From the NCBI GenBank assembly GCA_030123525.1, contig CP126125.1:2666001-2730000 (forward strand): a stretch of DNA of 64,000 bases. Direction: 5' to 3'. Made by a program: the position numbers and the translations under genes. Shown here one piece after another: positions 9,343 to 19,024 of the stretch (position 1 is its first letter; the number at the start of each line of letters is the position of its first letter). Below the pieces are notes generated by a model. It ran no database searches, was not told where the DNA came from, and was given only the letters and a program-made list of their open reading frames with translations. Origin of the DNA: ELB16-189 sp018266435. GTDB lineage: Bacteria > Bacteroidota > Bacteroidia > Cytophagales > Cyclobacteriaceae.

Positions 9343-9939
9343 TCACTGCGTGGCCATTGAGTCGGCAATAAAGTGCAGTATTTCTTCTTGACCCCATTTT
9401 TTTACCGATGATGTAATGAAGACAGGAGGCAACTCAGACCAGCTTTCCAATAATTTATGAGTAAAGGTTTCAACTGATTTGTTTAGTTGAGCTTGTTTCA
9501 GTTTGTCGGTTTTGGTCAGTACGATGGCCAGAGGTAATTGTTTTTCACCCATCCAGGTGATGAAGTCAAAGTCTATGGGTTGAGGAGGAATGCGCGAGTC
9601 GATCAGCACAAACGTGCAATACAGATTTTTACGTTGCAGCAAGTAGTGTTCTATCATTTTGCCCCACTCGTAGCGCGATGCCTTGCTCACCGAGGCATAC
9701 CCATAGCCGGGCAAGTCTACCACATACCATTTTCCATTCATGACAAAGTGATTGATCGTTTGGGTTTTGCCGGGAGTAGATGAGGTCTTGGCCAAATCTT
9801 TTCGATGAGCAAGCATATTAATCAGAGATGATTTGCCCACATTAGATCGGCCAATGAAAGCAAATTCAGGCTTGTTGGTTTCCGGGCAATTGCGCCAATC
9901 GGCCGAGCTGGTTACAAACTCAGAGGAGTGGATATCCAT
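9343..9939 (-). CDS. engB: Ribosome biogenesis GTPase YihA/YsxC/EngB
   Basis: A 198-residue small GTPase of the TrmE-Era-EngA-EngB-Septin group that assists assembly of the large ribosomal subunit. The G1 loop GRSNVGKSSLIN (about residues 31-42), G2 TPGKTQTINHF, G3 DLPGYGYA (about 74-81) and G4 TKTDKL (about 142-147) are all present, with G5 SSVKK close to the C-terminus. The length is standard. It stands alone on the minus strand, divergent from the PorE-like gene. Confidence 0.95.
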   Translation of the reverse strand: MDIHSSEFVTSSADWRNCPETNKPEFAFIGRSNVGKSSLINMLAHRKDLAKTSSTPGKTQTINHFVMNGKWYVVDLPGYGYASVSKASRYEWGKMIEHYLLQRKNLYCTFVLIDSRIPPQPIDFDFITWMGEKQLPLAIVLTKTDKLKQAQLNKSVETFTHKLLESWSELPPVFITSSVKKWGQEEILHFIADSMATQ

Positions 9940-10084
9940 CTTAAAGTATTAATTGAACGGCAAAATACTAAACATGTAAGAATTGTGTGCTTTATGTTGG
10001 TATTTGGATTATCAAAATTTCGATATAATTTCATTAACTTGCTTACATTTCGCACAATTTTTAGAGACAAACCATTTTTTATTT

Positions 10085-12157
10085 ATGCTCATGAATGTTA
10101 GGGTAATTGTATTTTTAGCCCTTATTGTCGCAATGTACAAGCCGGCTCTCGCCCAAGAACAAAACAAAGAGCAGTCTAAGTTGTACATGGAGCAATCTGA
10201 CCTGATTATGGCTGAAACCAAGGCTATGGATGATGCCCGTGAGTTGATGGTGGTAGCCGCAAATTACGACACCACTAATATTAAAGCCAATTTTGAAGCA
10301 GGCCACATGCACTTGCTCACCATTAATAAAGAACTTGCTGTAAAGTTTTTTTTACGCATCTATCGTCAGAGCCCTAACTACCGCTTTGATTTGGAGTACT
10401 GGATTGCGAACGCCTACCAATATGGTTTTAAGTTTGACAAAGCCATTGATTTTTATAATCGGTATAAAGCCAAGTTAAGTACCAAACCGGGTTATGCAGG
10501 CAAGGATAAAGTTGAGATGAAGGAAGTAGACCGCAGGCTGGTAGAGTGCGCTAATGGCAAAGAGTTTGTAGCCAACCCCAAACCCTATTCTATTACCAAT
10601 ATTGGGCGCGAAATCAATTCAGAATTTGAAGATTACGCCCCCGTACTCAATCCAAATGAATCAGAAATTATTTTTACCACTCGCAGACGTGAAGGCAACA
10701 CCTTTGAAAACGTGGCATTGGATAATAAACCGTATGAAGATGTCTTTTTTGCAGATAAATCAGGCGGCTCATGGCAAAGGGCAAAAAACATCGGCCCTCC
10801 CATCAATACTAAGTATAGCGATTCAAACCTGATGCTTTCTCCCGATGGCAATACATTATTCATTTATCGCGATGAAGGTAATGGCGATATTTTTCAAAGC
10901 ATAAAAGGAAGTGATGGAAAATGGAGCGAGCCTAAACCACTACCAGGCATCATTAATTCATCTTATCGTGAGTCATCGGTTTCCATTACGTCTGATGGCA
11001 AGACCTTGTATTTTGCCAGTGAACGCCCCGGAGGTTTTGGCGGTTCTGATATCTACATCGCTACCAAAGGAAATGGAAACGACTGGAGCCGGGTAAAAAA
11101 TGCAGGCACAAATATCAATTCAGAATTTGATGAAGATGGCCCCTTTATAACGGCCGATGCCAAGACTCTTTACTTTAGCTCTAAAGGTAAGAAGGGAATG
11201 GGTGGCTTTGATATTTTTAAAACCGAATTGCTTAACCCTGATAAAAATGAATGGAGCGAACCCGAAAACATTGGGTACCCCATCAATACACCCGATGACG
11301 ACATTTATTTCGTCACCTCCAATGACGGCAAGCATTGGTATTATTCTTCAGTGCGCGATGAAGGACTTGGCTACACAGATATTTACATCATCACACCCAC
11401 CGAAGAACCTAAGAAAACACCCGAGGTGGCTGCCAATGAACCGGTGAAGGAAGAACCTAAACCGGAGCCTGAGCCGGTAAAAGAAGATCCTAAACCCGAA
11501 CCGGTGAAGGAAACGCCCAAAAAAATACAACCGTTGAAATACATAGTCTCCGTAGTGGATGCCGATTCAAAAAACCCACTGGATGCGAAAGTGCTTTTGC
11601 AGGGATTGAAGGATAAAACCGTAGTAGGTTCCACTGACCAAGGCAACGGCACCATTGAATTTAGCATTGTGTCTGTTTCAGCAAAAGACTACAAGTTGAC
11701 CGTTGAACGTGAAGGCTACGTATTTCAAACCCTTACCTTAAAAATTGCCGGAGCCACCACTGATGCGCAAACTGTAAACAAAACGGTAGAGATGAACAAG
11801 CTGGTGGTGGGCACGGTGTCTATTTTACGCAACATTTATTTCGACTTTGCTAAGGCATCATTTAAAACAGAAAGCTATGGCGAGCTAAATAAACTTGAGT
11901 CGATGATGCGGCAGAATCCGGGGTTGCAAGTAGAAATTGCCGGTCATACCGATTTTATAGGTACTAAAGTTTTCAATAAGAACCTCTCTCAACTGCGTGC
12001 CAATGCCGTAAAAAATTTCTTAGTAAATAAAGGAATTGATACGCGCAGGGTGAAGGCTGTGGGGTATGGCGAAGACCGCCCTCTGGCCAGCAATGATGAT
12101 GAAAAAGAGGGCCGCGAAATTAACCGCAGGGTAGAATTTAAAGTACTGAGCAATTAA
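10085..12157 (+). CDS. PorE-like OmpA family protein (TPR, propeller, CRD, OmpA)
   Basis: I chose the ATG at 10085 because it places a clean type I signal peptide (RVIVFLALIVAMYKPALAQ) at the N-terminus, giving 690 residues; an upstream start would precede the signal. The domains in order are TPR-like helices (about 25-170), a PD40/WD40-like beta-propeller with repeated SPDGNTLF and TADAKTLYFSS turns (about 175-435), and a Glu/Pro/Lys-rich linker (about 440-480). A carboxypeptidase-regulatory-like domain and a C-terminal OmpA peptidoglycan-binding domain (IYFDFAKASF... GHTDFIG... GEDRPLASND) follow. This is the architecture described for PorE of the type IX secretion system, although PorE is a lipoprotein and no lipobox cysteine is seen here. 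A PorT-type gene lies two genes downstream. Confidence 0.85.
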   Translation: MLMNVRVIVFLALIVAMYKPALAQEQNKEQSKLYMEQSDLIMAETKAMDDARELMVVAANYDTTNIKANFEAGHMHLLTINKELAVKFFLRIYRQSPNYRFDLEYWIANAYQYGFKFDKAIDFYNRYKAKLSTKPGYAGKDKVEMKEVDRRLVECANGKEFVANPKPYSITNIGREINSEFEDYAPVLNPNESEIIFTTRRREGNTFENVALDNKPYEDVFFADKSGGSWQRAKNIGPPINTKYSDSNLMLSPDGNTLFIYRDEGNGDIFQSIKGSDGKWSEPKPLPGIINSSYRESSVSITSDGKTLYFASERPGGFGGSDIYIATKGNGNDWSRVKNAGTNINSEFDEDGPFITADAKTLYFSSKGKKGMGGFDIFKTELLNPDKNEWSEPENIGYPINTPDDDIYFVTSNDGKHWYYSSVRDEGLGYTDIYIITPTEEPKKTPEVAANEPVKEEPKPEPEPVKEDPKPEPVKETPKKIQPLKYIVSVVDADSKNPLDAKVLLQGLKDKTVVGSTDQGNGTIEFSIVSVSAKDYKLTVEREGYVFQTLTLKIAGATTDAQTVNKTVEMNKLVVGTVSILRNIYFDFAKASFKTESYGELNKLESMMRQNPGLQVEIAGHTDFIGTKVFNKNLSQLRANAVKNFLVNKGIDTRRVKAVGYGEDRPLASNDDEKEGREINRRVEFKVLSN

Positions 12158-12223
12158 CCAAGTTTTGCATTTTGCCAGTCGTGTAGTCTCGCAGATACAT
12201 CGTACCTTTCTGAAAAAATTACT

Positions 12224-12943
12224 TTGACCGTACTGCCTTACAAAGAAGATCGTGCCACTAAAAAAGAACAAGTGGCAAAAATGTTTAATTCAATTAGCAG
12301 AAAATACGATTTTCTAAATCACTTTCTCAGCTTGGGTATCGACATACTGTGGCGAAAAAAAGCCATTCGTTCGCTTAAAAAAGATCACCCCAAGTTAATA
12401 CTGGATGTAGCTACCGGCACGGGTGATTTTGCCATTGAAGCTTTGTCGCTCAATCCTGAAAAAATTATTGGGGTGGATATATCTCAAGGTATGCTTGACA
12501 TTGGGCGAAAGAAAATACAACAGAAAGGGCATGACCGGATATACTTGATGGAAGCCGACTCAGAAAACTTGCCCTTTGAAGAAAATAAATTCGATGCGGC
12601 CATCGTTGCATTTGGTGTACGCAATTTTGAAAATTTGGAAAAAGGACTAAAAGAAATTTTTCGTGTGCTGAAACCCGGAGGGAAACTGGTGGTGCTGGAG
12701 TTTTCCAGGCCTCGTGTATTTCCGATGAAACAGTTGTATTCTTTTTACTTTAAATCAATTTTGCCCAAGGTAGGGAAATGGTTTTCGCACGACTCATCAG
12801 CATACACGTATCTTCCTGATTCTGTGCAGGCATTTCCTGATGGAGAAGAATTCGTATCCATTTTGTCTGGCGTAGGTTATAAAAATTCAGTATGTCGGTC
12901 GCTCACATTTGGCATAAGTTCCCTGTACATCGCATCCAAGTAG
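12224..12943 (+). CDS. ubiE: Demethylmenaquinone methyltransferase
   Basis: A 239-residue class I SAM-dependent methyltransferase of the UbiE/MenG family, which catalyses the last step of menaquinone synthesis. Motif I LDVATGTGDFAIE lies near residues 63-75. The YDFLNHFLSLGIDILWRK N-terminal signature and the VAFGVRNFENLEKGLKEIFR and GGKLVVLEFSRP segments are intact. The start used is a TTG, because the family-conserved segment before the first internal ATG (at 12281) would otherwise be lost. It overlaps the following porT-type gene by 52 bp. Menaquinone fits with the type-B succinate dehydrogenase elsewhere in the window. Confidence 0.93.
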   Translation: MTVLPYKEDRATKKEQVAKMFNSISRKYDFLNHFLSLGIDILWRKKAIRSLKKDHPKLILDVATGTGDFAIEALSLNPEKIIGVDISQGMLDIGRKKIQQKGHDRIYLMEADSENLPFEENKFDAAIVAFGVRNFENLEKGLKEIFRVLKPGGKLVVLEFSRPRVFPMKQLYSFYFKSILPKVGKWFSHDSSAYTYLPDSVQAFPDGEEFVSILSGVGYKNSVCRSLTFGISSLYIASK

Positions 12944-13632
12944 CAGTCTTGGTTATAGGGATACTGGCCATTCCCTCCAAGAGCCATGCTCAGTTGTTTC
13001 GCTGGGCTCGGCAACATAATATGAGCTACGATGACAAAACGCTTACGTATGGTTTTAGCATCGGCATTCATACCTCTTCTTATCAGGTAAAATATTCTAA
13101 TAAGTTTGTTTCTAAATCGCTAGACACCCTGCAGGCTGTACAGCCTGTTTTTCTTCCGGGGTTTTCCTTAGGTTTTTTGGTGAACTACAAACTGGGAGCT
13201 TTTTTTGATCTGAGGCTGATGCCCAAAGCCGGTTTTTATACACAAAAGCTTTATTACCTGTACACCAATGCACCCACTCAGTCGCAGTTAGTGGAAACCA
13301 CGTTGGTTGAGTTTCCGCTGCTGGTTAAGTACAAATCGGTACGCAGGGGTAATGTACGAATGTATATGCTGGGCGGAATTACACCGGCATTTGAAGCTTC
13401 AGGCAAAAATGATGTGGGCAATTCTACGGCAGGCCTGTCCATTCAAAAACATAACCTAAGCCTGGACATAGGTATGGGTTTTGATTTTTATTTTCCGTTG
13501 TTTAAACTTTCTCAGGAAATTAGATTTTCAAAAGGCATAACCAATATGCTGGGTGATCAATATACCAGCTATTCGGCCCCGATCAGTCGTCTTAATACTA
13601 ACACGATTTCTGTTTACTTCATCTTTCAATAA
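12892..13632 (+). CDS. porT: PorT-family outer membrane beta-barrel (T9SS)
   Basis: A 246-residue protein with an N-terminal signal (VAVLVIGILAIPSKSHAQ, cleavage near residue 34) and an amphipathic beta-strand pattern ending in aromatic residues (SVYFIFQ), as expected of an eight-strand-like outer membrane barrel. The sequence pattern and the location directly after ubiE match the PorT/SprT protein needed for type IX secretion and gliding in Bacteroidota. It starts inside ubiE (52-bp overlap), so the two are probably co-translated. Assignment rests on similarity from memory and on synteny; a generic PorT-family barrel with another role is possible. Confidence 0.78.
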   Translation: MSVAHIWHKFPVHRIQVAVLVIGILAIPSKSHAQLFRWARQHNMSYDDKTLTYGFSIGIHTSSYQVKYSNKFVSKSLDTLQAVQPVFLPGFSLGFLVNYKLGAFFDLRLMPKAGFYTQKLYYLYTNAPTQSQLVETTLVEFPLLVKYKSVRRGNVRMYMLGGITPAFEASGKNDVGNSTAGLSIQKHNLSLDIGMGFDFYFPLFKLSQEIRFSKGITNMLGDQYTSYSAPISRLNTNTISVYFIFQ

Positions 13633-13639
13633 ACTGATT

Positions 13640-14395
13640 ATGGAAAAAAAAATTGCGTTTATTACAGGTGCCACCTCTGGCATTGGCGAAGCTACGGCCC
13701 GCATACTGGCTGGCCATAACTTTAAGGTGATTATATGTGGTCGTAGAAAAGATCGGTTAAAAAAAATTTCTGATGAGTTATCTAAAATAACTGAAGTAAC
13801 CACGCTAAGTTTTGATGTAAGCAACCAGGTTGAGGTGAAGAAAGCAGTCCATTCGCTTTTTGCAGACTGGCAAAAAATAGATGTGTTGATCAACAATGCG
13901 GGAAATGCACACGGATTATCGCCAATTCAGGATGGGGATACAAAAGACTGGGATGCTATGATTGACAGTAATGTAAAGGGTTTGCTCTACGTATCGAAGG
14001 AGATCATGCCCATGATGGTACAACGCAAGTCGGGCCACATTGTAAACATCGGATCGATTGCCGGAAAAGAAGTATATGCCAATGGAAATGTGTATTGTGC
14101 CAGCAAATTTGCCGTGGATGCTATTACGCAAGGTATGCGAATTGATCTCAACCCGCATGGAATAAAGGTAACCGGCATTCATCCCGGGTTGGTAGAAACT
14201 GAATTCTCGATGGTTCGATTTAAAGGAGACGAAGAGCGTGCAAAGAATGTTTACAACGGGTTAAGACCGCTGACCGGAAAAGACATTGCTGACCTGATTT
14301 TATTTGTTGTCACCCGACCTGATCACGTAATGCTGGGTGATATGACGATTTTTCCGGCAGCACAAGCAAGCGCCACTACGGTAAAGCGTGCATAG
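13640..14395 (+). CDS. SDR family NADP-dependent oxidoreductase (YdfG-like)
   Basis: A 251-residue classical short-chain dehydrogenase. The ATG at 13640 starts directly before the Rossmann strand, so the nucleotide-binding TGATSGIG motif falls at residues 9-16. NNAG lies near 85-88, the catalytic Ser is in IVNIGSIAG, and the YCASK active-site Tyr/Lys is near 153-157, all intact. The overall pattern resembles YdfG-type 3-hydroxy acid (serine/threonine) dehydrogenases, but the substrate cannot be read from sequence. The gene follows porT after 7 bp and probably shares its transcript. Confidence 0.88.
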   Translation: MEKKIAFITGATSGIGEATARILAGHNFKVIICGRRKDRLKKISDELSKITEVTTLSFDVSNQVEVKKAVHSLFADWQKIDVLINNAGNAHGLSPIQDGDTKDWDAMIDSNVKGLLYVSKEIMPMMVQRKSGHIVNIGSIAGKEVYANGNVYCASKFAVDAITQGMRIDLNPHGIKVTGIHPGLVETEFSMVRFKGDEERAKNVYNGLRPLTGKDIADLILFVVTRPDHVMLGDMTIFPAAQASATTVKRA

Positions 14396-14411
14396 TTATC
14401 GTGCTATTAAA

Positions 14412-17400
14412 CTAGACAACCCCCAGGTTGAGGTCTTTTATTTTTTTAAACTTTACCACCATTTCATTTATAGGCTTGACCCGGTACCTTCTGGAAAACA
14501 ATTCAACGCTTATTTTATCTTCTTCACTTTGTATTTTCAGGTAAAGCGGGCAGGTGCCTGTGTACTCGTTACACAATGCTTCTATTTGAGAAATCAGATC
14601 AGGGGTGACGGCAAGGGCGTTGATTTTTATTTGCATCCCTTTGGTTCTTTTTACGCCAATTTCATTAAGCAAATCCATGCCACGGAATTTGAATTCCATA
14701 CTCATATCGCCCCAGGTTCTGCGCACCACATTGCCTTCAATGAAAAGGAATATCCCCGGCATCAGGTATGATTTGTATTTTATGTAATCTTCACTCCACA
14801 AGGTGAACTCATATTTTCCGCTATAATCTTCCAACACAAGTTTGCCAAAAGGTTTACCTGTTTTTGTCATGCGGTGCTCTACCGAAGCAACAATACCTCC
14901 CACTTTGCAGTCTTTACCTTCTTTGTTATCAAGATTAGTAAGCTCAGATACTGGTATATTGGTAAATGTTTCCAACTCAAACTTGAAATTGTCGAGTGGA
15001 TGCCCTGAGATGTAAACGCCTACTACTTCTTTTTCGAAGCGGAGTTTTTCTATTTCACTAAACGGTTCAACCGGATCGATCTTGGGTTGGGGCATGGCTG
15101 TACCTGTGCTTGCACCAAATAAGCTGGCTTGTGAGCTTTGTGTTTCTTGCTGCAACTTGGCTGCGTAACGGATTACTTTTTCTGTTAGTGAAACATCGCC
15201 ATCATTTCCGGCCAGGTACTGTCTTCGGTGGTATTGCGGAAAACAATCAAATGCTCCTGACAGGGCAAGGCACTCAAATGTTTTTTTGTTTACAGATTTT
15301 TGACTGAGTCTTTTAGCAAAATCAAATATATCAGTAAAGGGGCCGTGCATTTCCCGTTCAATGATAATGGCTTCTACGGCTGCATCTCCAGCTCCTTTTA
15401 TTGCACCCAGTCCAAAACGGATTTCGCCTTTTGTATTTACTTCAAAATGTGTACCTGATTCATTTACGTGCGGGCCGAGTACTTCTATGTTTTGCTTGCG
15501 GCATTCGTCTATAAAAAAAGTAACACTGTCTAAATTGCTTTGAGAATGGGTCAATACGGCTGCCATATATTCAGCGGGGTAATGAGCTTTGAGGTATGCT
15601 GTTTGATAGGCAACCAACGAGTAACAGGTAGAGTGCGATTTATTGAATGCGTACTGTGCAAATGCTTCCCAGTCTTTCCATATTTTTTCGGCAATTTGTT
15701 CATCGTGTTTGTTCTTTTTGCATCCTTGGATGAATTTGTCTTTCATCTTGTTGAGTACATCAAGTTGTTTTTTGCCCATTGCTTTACGCAACACGTCTGC
15801 ATCGCCTTTACTGAAGTCGGCTAATTTTTGCGAAAGCAGCATGACCTGCTCCTGATAGACGGTGATTCCATAGGTGTCCTTTAAATATTCTTCCATCTCT
15901 GGCAGGTCATATTTGATGGGCTCGCGTCCGGTTTTACGGGCAATGAAATTAGGAATGTATTCCATTGGCCCTGGCCGGTACAAGGCATTCATGGCTATCA
16001 GGTCTTCAAACTTATCGGGTTTCAATGCTTTGAGGTAAGCGATCATTCCATCACTTTCAAATTGAAAAGTTCCGGTGGTTTCTCCGCGCTGGTAGAGTTG
16101 ATAGGTCTTTGGGTCATTTAATGGAATGGAATCAATATCAATGTCAACCCCTCTGTGCTTCTGTATATTTCTTAGGGCTGTGGTGATGATGGTTAGTGTA
16201 GTCAGCCCGAGAAAATCCATTTTTAATAAACCGGCATTTTCCACCACGCTGTTATCAAATTGAGTAACCAGCATCTCAGAGTCTTTTGCTTTGGCCACGG
16301 GAACAAATTTGGTCAGGTCATCGGGTGTGATGATTACCCCACAAGCATGTGTTCCGGTGTTGCGGATTGATCCCTCAAGTACGATGGCTTGTTTCAGAAC
16401 CTCGGCCCGTTTGTCAGTTCCTTTTTTGATATCACTAAGTTCGCGCACTTCGCTAAAAGCTTTCTCCAGTGTAGTGCCCGGTCTTTCTGGTACGAGCTTG
16501 GCAATGGTGTTGGCTTCGGTCAAGGGCAACTCCATCACCCGCGCGCAGTCACGGATGGAAGACTTGGCAGCCATGGTGCCGTAAGTAATGATTTGGGCTA
16601 CCTGATTGTGGCCATATTTTTCAATGACATAATTCAATACCTTTTCACGTCCTTCATCATCAAAGTCAATATCAATATCAGGAAGAGAAACTCGATCGGG
16701 GTTGAGAAAACGTTCGAACAGCAGATCGTAAGCAATGGGATCAACATTGGTAATGCCGATACAGAAGGCTACGGCAGAGCCTGCTGCTGAGCCACGACCC
16801 GGCCCCACACTCACGCCCATTTCGCGTGCTTTAGATGTAAAATCTTGCACGATCAGGAAATACCCCGGGTACCCGGTCTTGCGTATGGTTTCCAGTTCAA
16901 AATCAAGTCGTTCTTTTATTTCAGGGGTTAGGGTAGGGTATTTTTTTTTAGCCCCTTCGTATGTGAGATGTTTTAAGTACTCGTCTTCGGTGCTAAAACC
17001 GTTGGGTATATTAAACTTTGGCAAAAGTACATTTCGTCTCAGTTCGTACTTTTCAACTTTGTTTACTATTTCCTCAATGGTAGTGATTGATTCGGGCAGA
17101 TCGCGGAAGAGTTGCTTCATTTCTTCCTGAGATTTTAAATAAAATTGGTCATTGGGCAATCCGTACCTTTTGCCCCGGCCTTCACCAATAGGGGTTGATT
17201 GAAATTCACCTTCTTTGATGCAGAGCAGCACATCGTGAGCATGAGCTTCTTCTTTTTCGAGATAAAAACATTCGTTGGCTGCGAAATACTTTACGGCATG
17301 TTTTTGTGCAAATTTGAGCAGCGTTTCATTTACCCGCTCTTCTTCGCGTGTGCCGTGGCGATTTAGTTCAACGTAAAAGTCTTGACCAAAAATTGTAAGC

Positions 17401-18599
17401 CACCACATAAATGCTTCCTCGGCTTGCCGCTCGCCCACGTGTAATATCAAATAAGGAATTTCACTAGCAAGACCTCCAGTGGTAGCTATTAAACCTTCTT
17501 TGTATTGCTGAATCAGCTCCTTGTCTATGCGCGGGTAAATTCCATACAGTCCTTCCACATAACCGATGGAACTTAGCTTAGTCAGGTTATGGTAACCTGT
17601 TTTGTTTTTAGCTAGTAGCACCTGGTTGTATCGCTTGTCAGGTACATCTTTTGTAAACTTTAATTTTTTCCGGTCTGTGGAAATAAAAAACTCACATCCT
17701 ACAATCGGCTTGATGTTATGAGTTAGTGCCTTGCTTACAAACTCAAATGTGCCGAACATATTACCAAAATCGGTAATGGCCACGGCCGGCATATTATATT
17801 CTTTGACTTTGAGTATCAACTTCTCTATGTCAGGGGTTGCTTGTAAAACGGAGTACTGCGAATGAACATGCAGAGGACATACAATGTGATCAGCCAGTTC
17901 ATTGATATCAGTACTTTGAGTGTAGTTTACGGTGTTTCCTTTTTCGCGCTTGGCTGAATTTCCTTGCTCTAGAATTGGTTCTTGGTATGCTATTTCTTCA
18001 GCAGGAGTAGAGTCGAAAGGTTTGATGATGTTTTTTTTAATTAACCCGAAGAAAGCACGTGCAGTGGCAGCTACGTCATAACTGGCATCGTGGGCATCGT
18101 CAAATCCTTTACCAAAAAGTTTTTTGTGAAGTTCCTCCAGGGTGGGCATTTTTAGCCGGCCACCTATACCGCCTTGCAGTTGGCAGAATTCAATGGAGGT
18201 AATCCCTGTATCGATTCGTTCAAGAGCCAAAAAACGTTCAGAGGGATGGGACGTGCGAATCAGTTCTGCTCCAATGATGTTGATATCAAACTCAATGTTG
18301 TGACCTACCAAAATTTTAGCAGAAGCTAAATCTTTTTCAAACAACTCGATAATTGTTTTTAATTCATGGCCATCTTCCAACGCGCGTTTAGTAGAGATGC
18401 CGTGTATCTGCTCGGCTTTGTAAGGAATATCGAATCCATCAGGTTTGATAATGTAGTTGTGTTGCGACAGTAGTTTGCCGCGAGCATCGTGAAGTTGCCA
18501 GGCGAGTTGCACCAGCCGCGGCCAATTTTCAAGGTCTGAGATAGGCGCAGTTTTATTGCGTGGAATCCCTGTGGTTTCCGTGTCGAAGATTAGGTACAT
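14412..18599 (-). CDS. dnaE: DNA polymerase III alpha subunit with fused exonuclease
   Basis: A 1395-residue replicative polymerase. The N-terminal 200 residues are a DnaQ-type 3'-5' exonuclease (DTETTG at 6-11, HNIEFD motif II, HDASYD motif III), so proofreading is carried on the same chain. A PHP domain starts near residue 240 (LHVHSQYS keeps the HxH pair). The polymerase core holds PDIDIDFDDEGREKV near residue 640 with the catalytic Asp residues, followed by the helix-hairpin-helix and OB-fold regions (KLVLEDYSGKYEFTLW). Separate DnaE and DnaQ are more usual in other phyla; the fused form is known in Bacteroidota. It is convergent with the SDR gene. Confidence 0.96.
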   Translation of the reverse strand: MYLIFDTETTGIPRNKTAPISDLENWPRLVQLAWQLHDARGKLLSQHNYIIKPDGFDIPYKAEQIHGISTKRALEDGHELKTIIELFEKDLASAKILVGHNIEFDINIIGAELIRTSHPSERFLALERIDTGITSIEFCQLQGGIGGRLKMPTLEELHKKLFGKGFDDAHDASYDVAATARAFFGLIKKNIIKPFDSTPAEEIAYQEPILEQGNSAKREKGNTVNYTQSTDINELADHIVCPLHVHSQYSVLQATPDIEKLILKVKEYNMPAVAITDFGNMFGTFEFVSKALTHNIKPIVGCEFFISTDRKKLKFTKDVPDKRYNQVLLAKNKTGYHNLTKLSSIGYVEGLYGIYPRIDKELIQQYKEGLIATTGGLASEIPYLILHVGERQAEEAFMWWLTIFGQDFYVELNRHGTREEERVNETLLKFAQKHAVKYFAANECFYLEKEEAHAHDVLLCIKEGEFQSTPIGEGRGKRYGLPNDQFYLKSQEEMKQLFRDLPESITTIEEIVNKVEKYELRRNVLLPKFNIPNGFSTEDEYLKHLTYEGAKKKYPTLTPEIKERLDFELETIRKTGYPGYFLIVQDFTSKAREMGVSVGPGRGSAAGSAVAFCIGITNVDPIAYDLLFERFLNPDRVSLPDIDIDFDDEGREKVLNYVIEKYGHNQVAQIITYGTMAAKSSIRDCARVMELPLTEANTIAKLVPERPGTTLEKAFSEVRELSDIKKGTDKRAEVLKQAIVLEGSIRNTGTHACGVIITPDDLTKFVPVAKAKDSEMLVTQFDNSVVENAGLLKMDFLGLTTLTIITTALRNIQKHRGVDIDIDSIPLNDPKTYQLYQRGETTGTFQFESDGMIAYLKALKPDKFEDLIAMNALYRPGPMEYIPNFIARKTGREPIKYDLPEMEEYLKDTYGITVYQEQVMLLSQKLADFSKGDADVLRKAMGKKQLDVLNKMKDKFIQGCKKNKHDEQIAEKIWKDWEAFAQYAFNKSHSTCYSLVAYQTAYLKAHYPAEYMAAVLTHSQSNLDSVTFFIDECRKQNIEVLGPHVNESGTHFEVNTKGEIRFGLGAIKGAGDAAVEAIIIEREMHGPFTDIFDFAKRLSQKSVNKKTFECLALSGAFDCFPQYHRRQYLAGNDGDVSLTEKVIRYAAKLQQETQSSQASLFGASTGTAMPQPKIDPVEPFSEIEKLRFEKEVVGVYISGHPLDNFKFELETFTNIPVSELTNLDNKEGKDCKVGGIVASVEHRMTKTGKPFGKLVLEDYSGKYEFTLWSEDYIKYKSYLMPGIFLFIEGNVVRRTWGDMSMEFKFRGMDLLNEIGVKRTKGMQIKINALAVTPDLISQIEALCNEYTGTCPLYLKIQSEEDKISVELFSRRYRVKPINEMVVKFKKIKDLNLGVV

Positions 18600-18790
18600 G
18601 TTGTCAAAGTGGTTGCAAGTGTAAAATTAAATCAATGCACGTAGCGAAGCAATCTTCCCATTTTTGGAAAATACAATTCATATTTGGACAAAACGCATCG
18701 TACTCTGTAGTGTAACTAATTGAATAGCAGGGCAAACCTGTCAATGGTATTAGTTTGGGTTATACCATAACTGTGAACACAACTTTTTAT

Positions 18791-18898
18791 ATGAAACCCA
18801 TGTTTAATAAGATTTTTAACTTCATCAGAAAAGAATGGTTTCTGCTGATTATGCTGGTTACGATATCCTTGATTATACTACTTTTTGAACTGCTCTGA
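18791..18898 (+). CDS. Tiny single-span membrane protein (35 aa)
   Basis: An ATG-started frame of 35 codons encodes a protein with a basic, aromatic N-terminal part (MKPMFNKIFNFIRKEW) and one hydrophobic helix of about 18 residues (LLIMLVTISLIILLFELL) running to the stop. It looks like a genuine small inner-membrane protein, oriented N-in by the positive-inside rule. It lies between dnaE and sdhC, about 126 bp before sdhC on the same strand. No family is recognised with confidence, and no clear TAnnTTTG promoter stands before it. Confidence 0.55.
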   Translation: MKPMFNKIFNFIRKEWFLLIMLVTISLIILLFELL

Positions 18899-18960
18899 GA
18901 TTTTGTTCAACCATTATATTAACCATTTACGTATTACCTAAAATCATTTTCTGTTGTTCG

Positions 18961-18991
18961 TTGTTTCATAAAATTTTGACGAGTATTTTTG
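18961..18991 (+). promoter_or_regulatory. Probable sdhCAB promoter
   Basis: TTG at 18961-18963, then 20 bp, then TATTTTTG at 18984-18991, which matches the -7 consensus TAnnTTTG. The predicted transcript start is about 25-28 nt before the sdhC ATG. Confidence 0.5.
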
Positions 18992-19024
18992 ACTCGCACC
19001 AAATTTTTCTAAAACAATAAACAA

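Noticed and set aside
9983..10084. N-terminal extension of the PorE-like protein from an earlier start codon
   Set aside because: The extension precedes a clear signal peptide, so the ATG at 10085 is preferred.
13553..13639. Upstream extension of the SDR gene
   Set aside because: It lies inside porT and adds residues before the first Rossmann strand; the ATG at 13640 fits the family.
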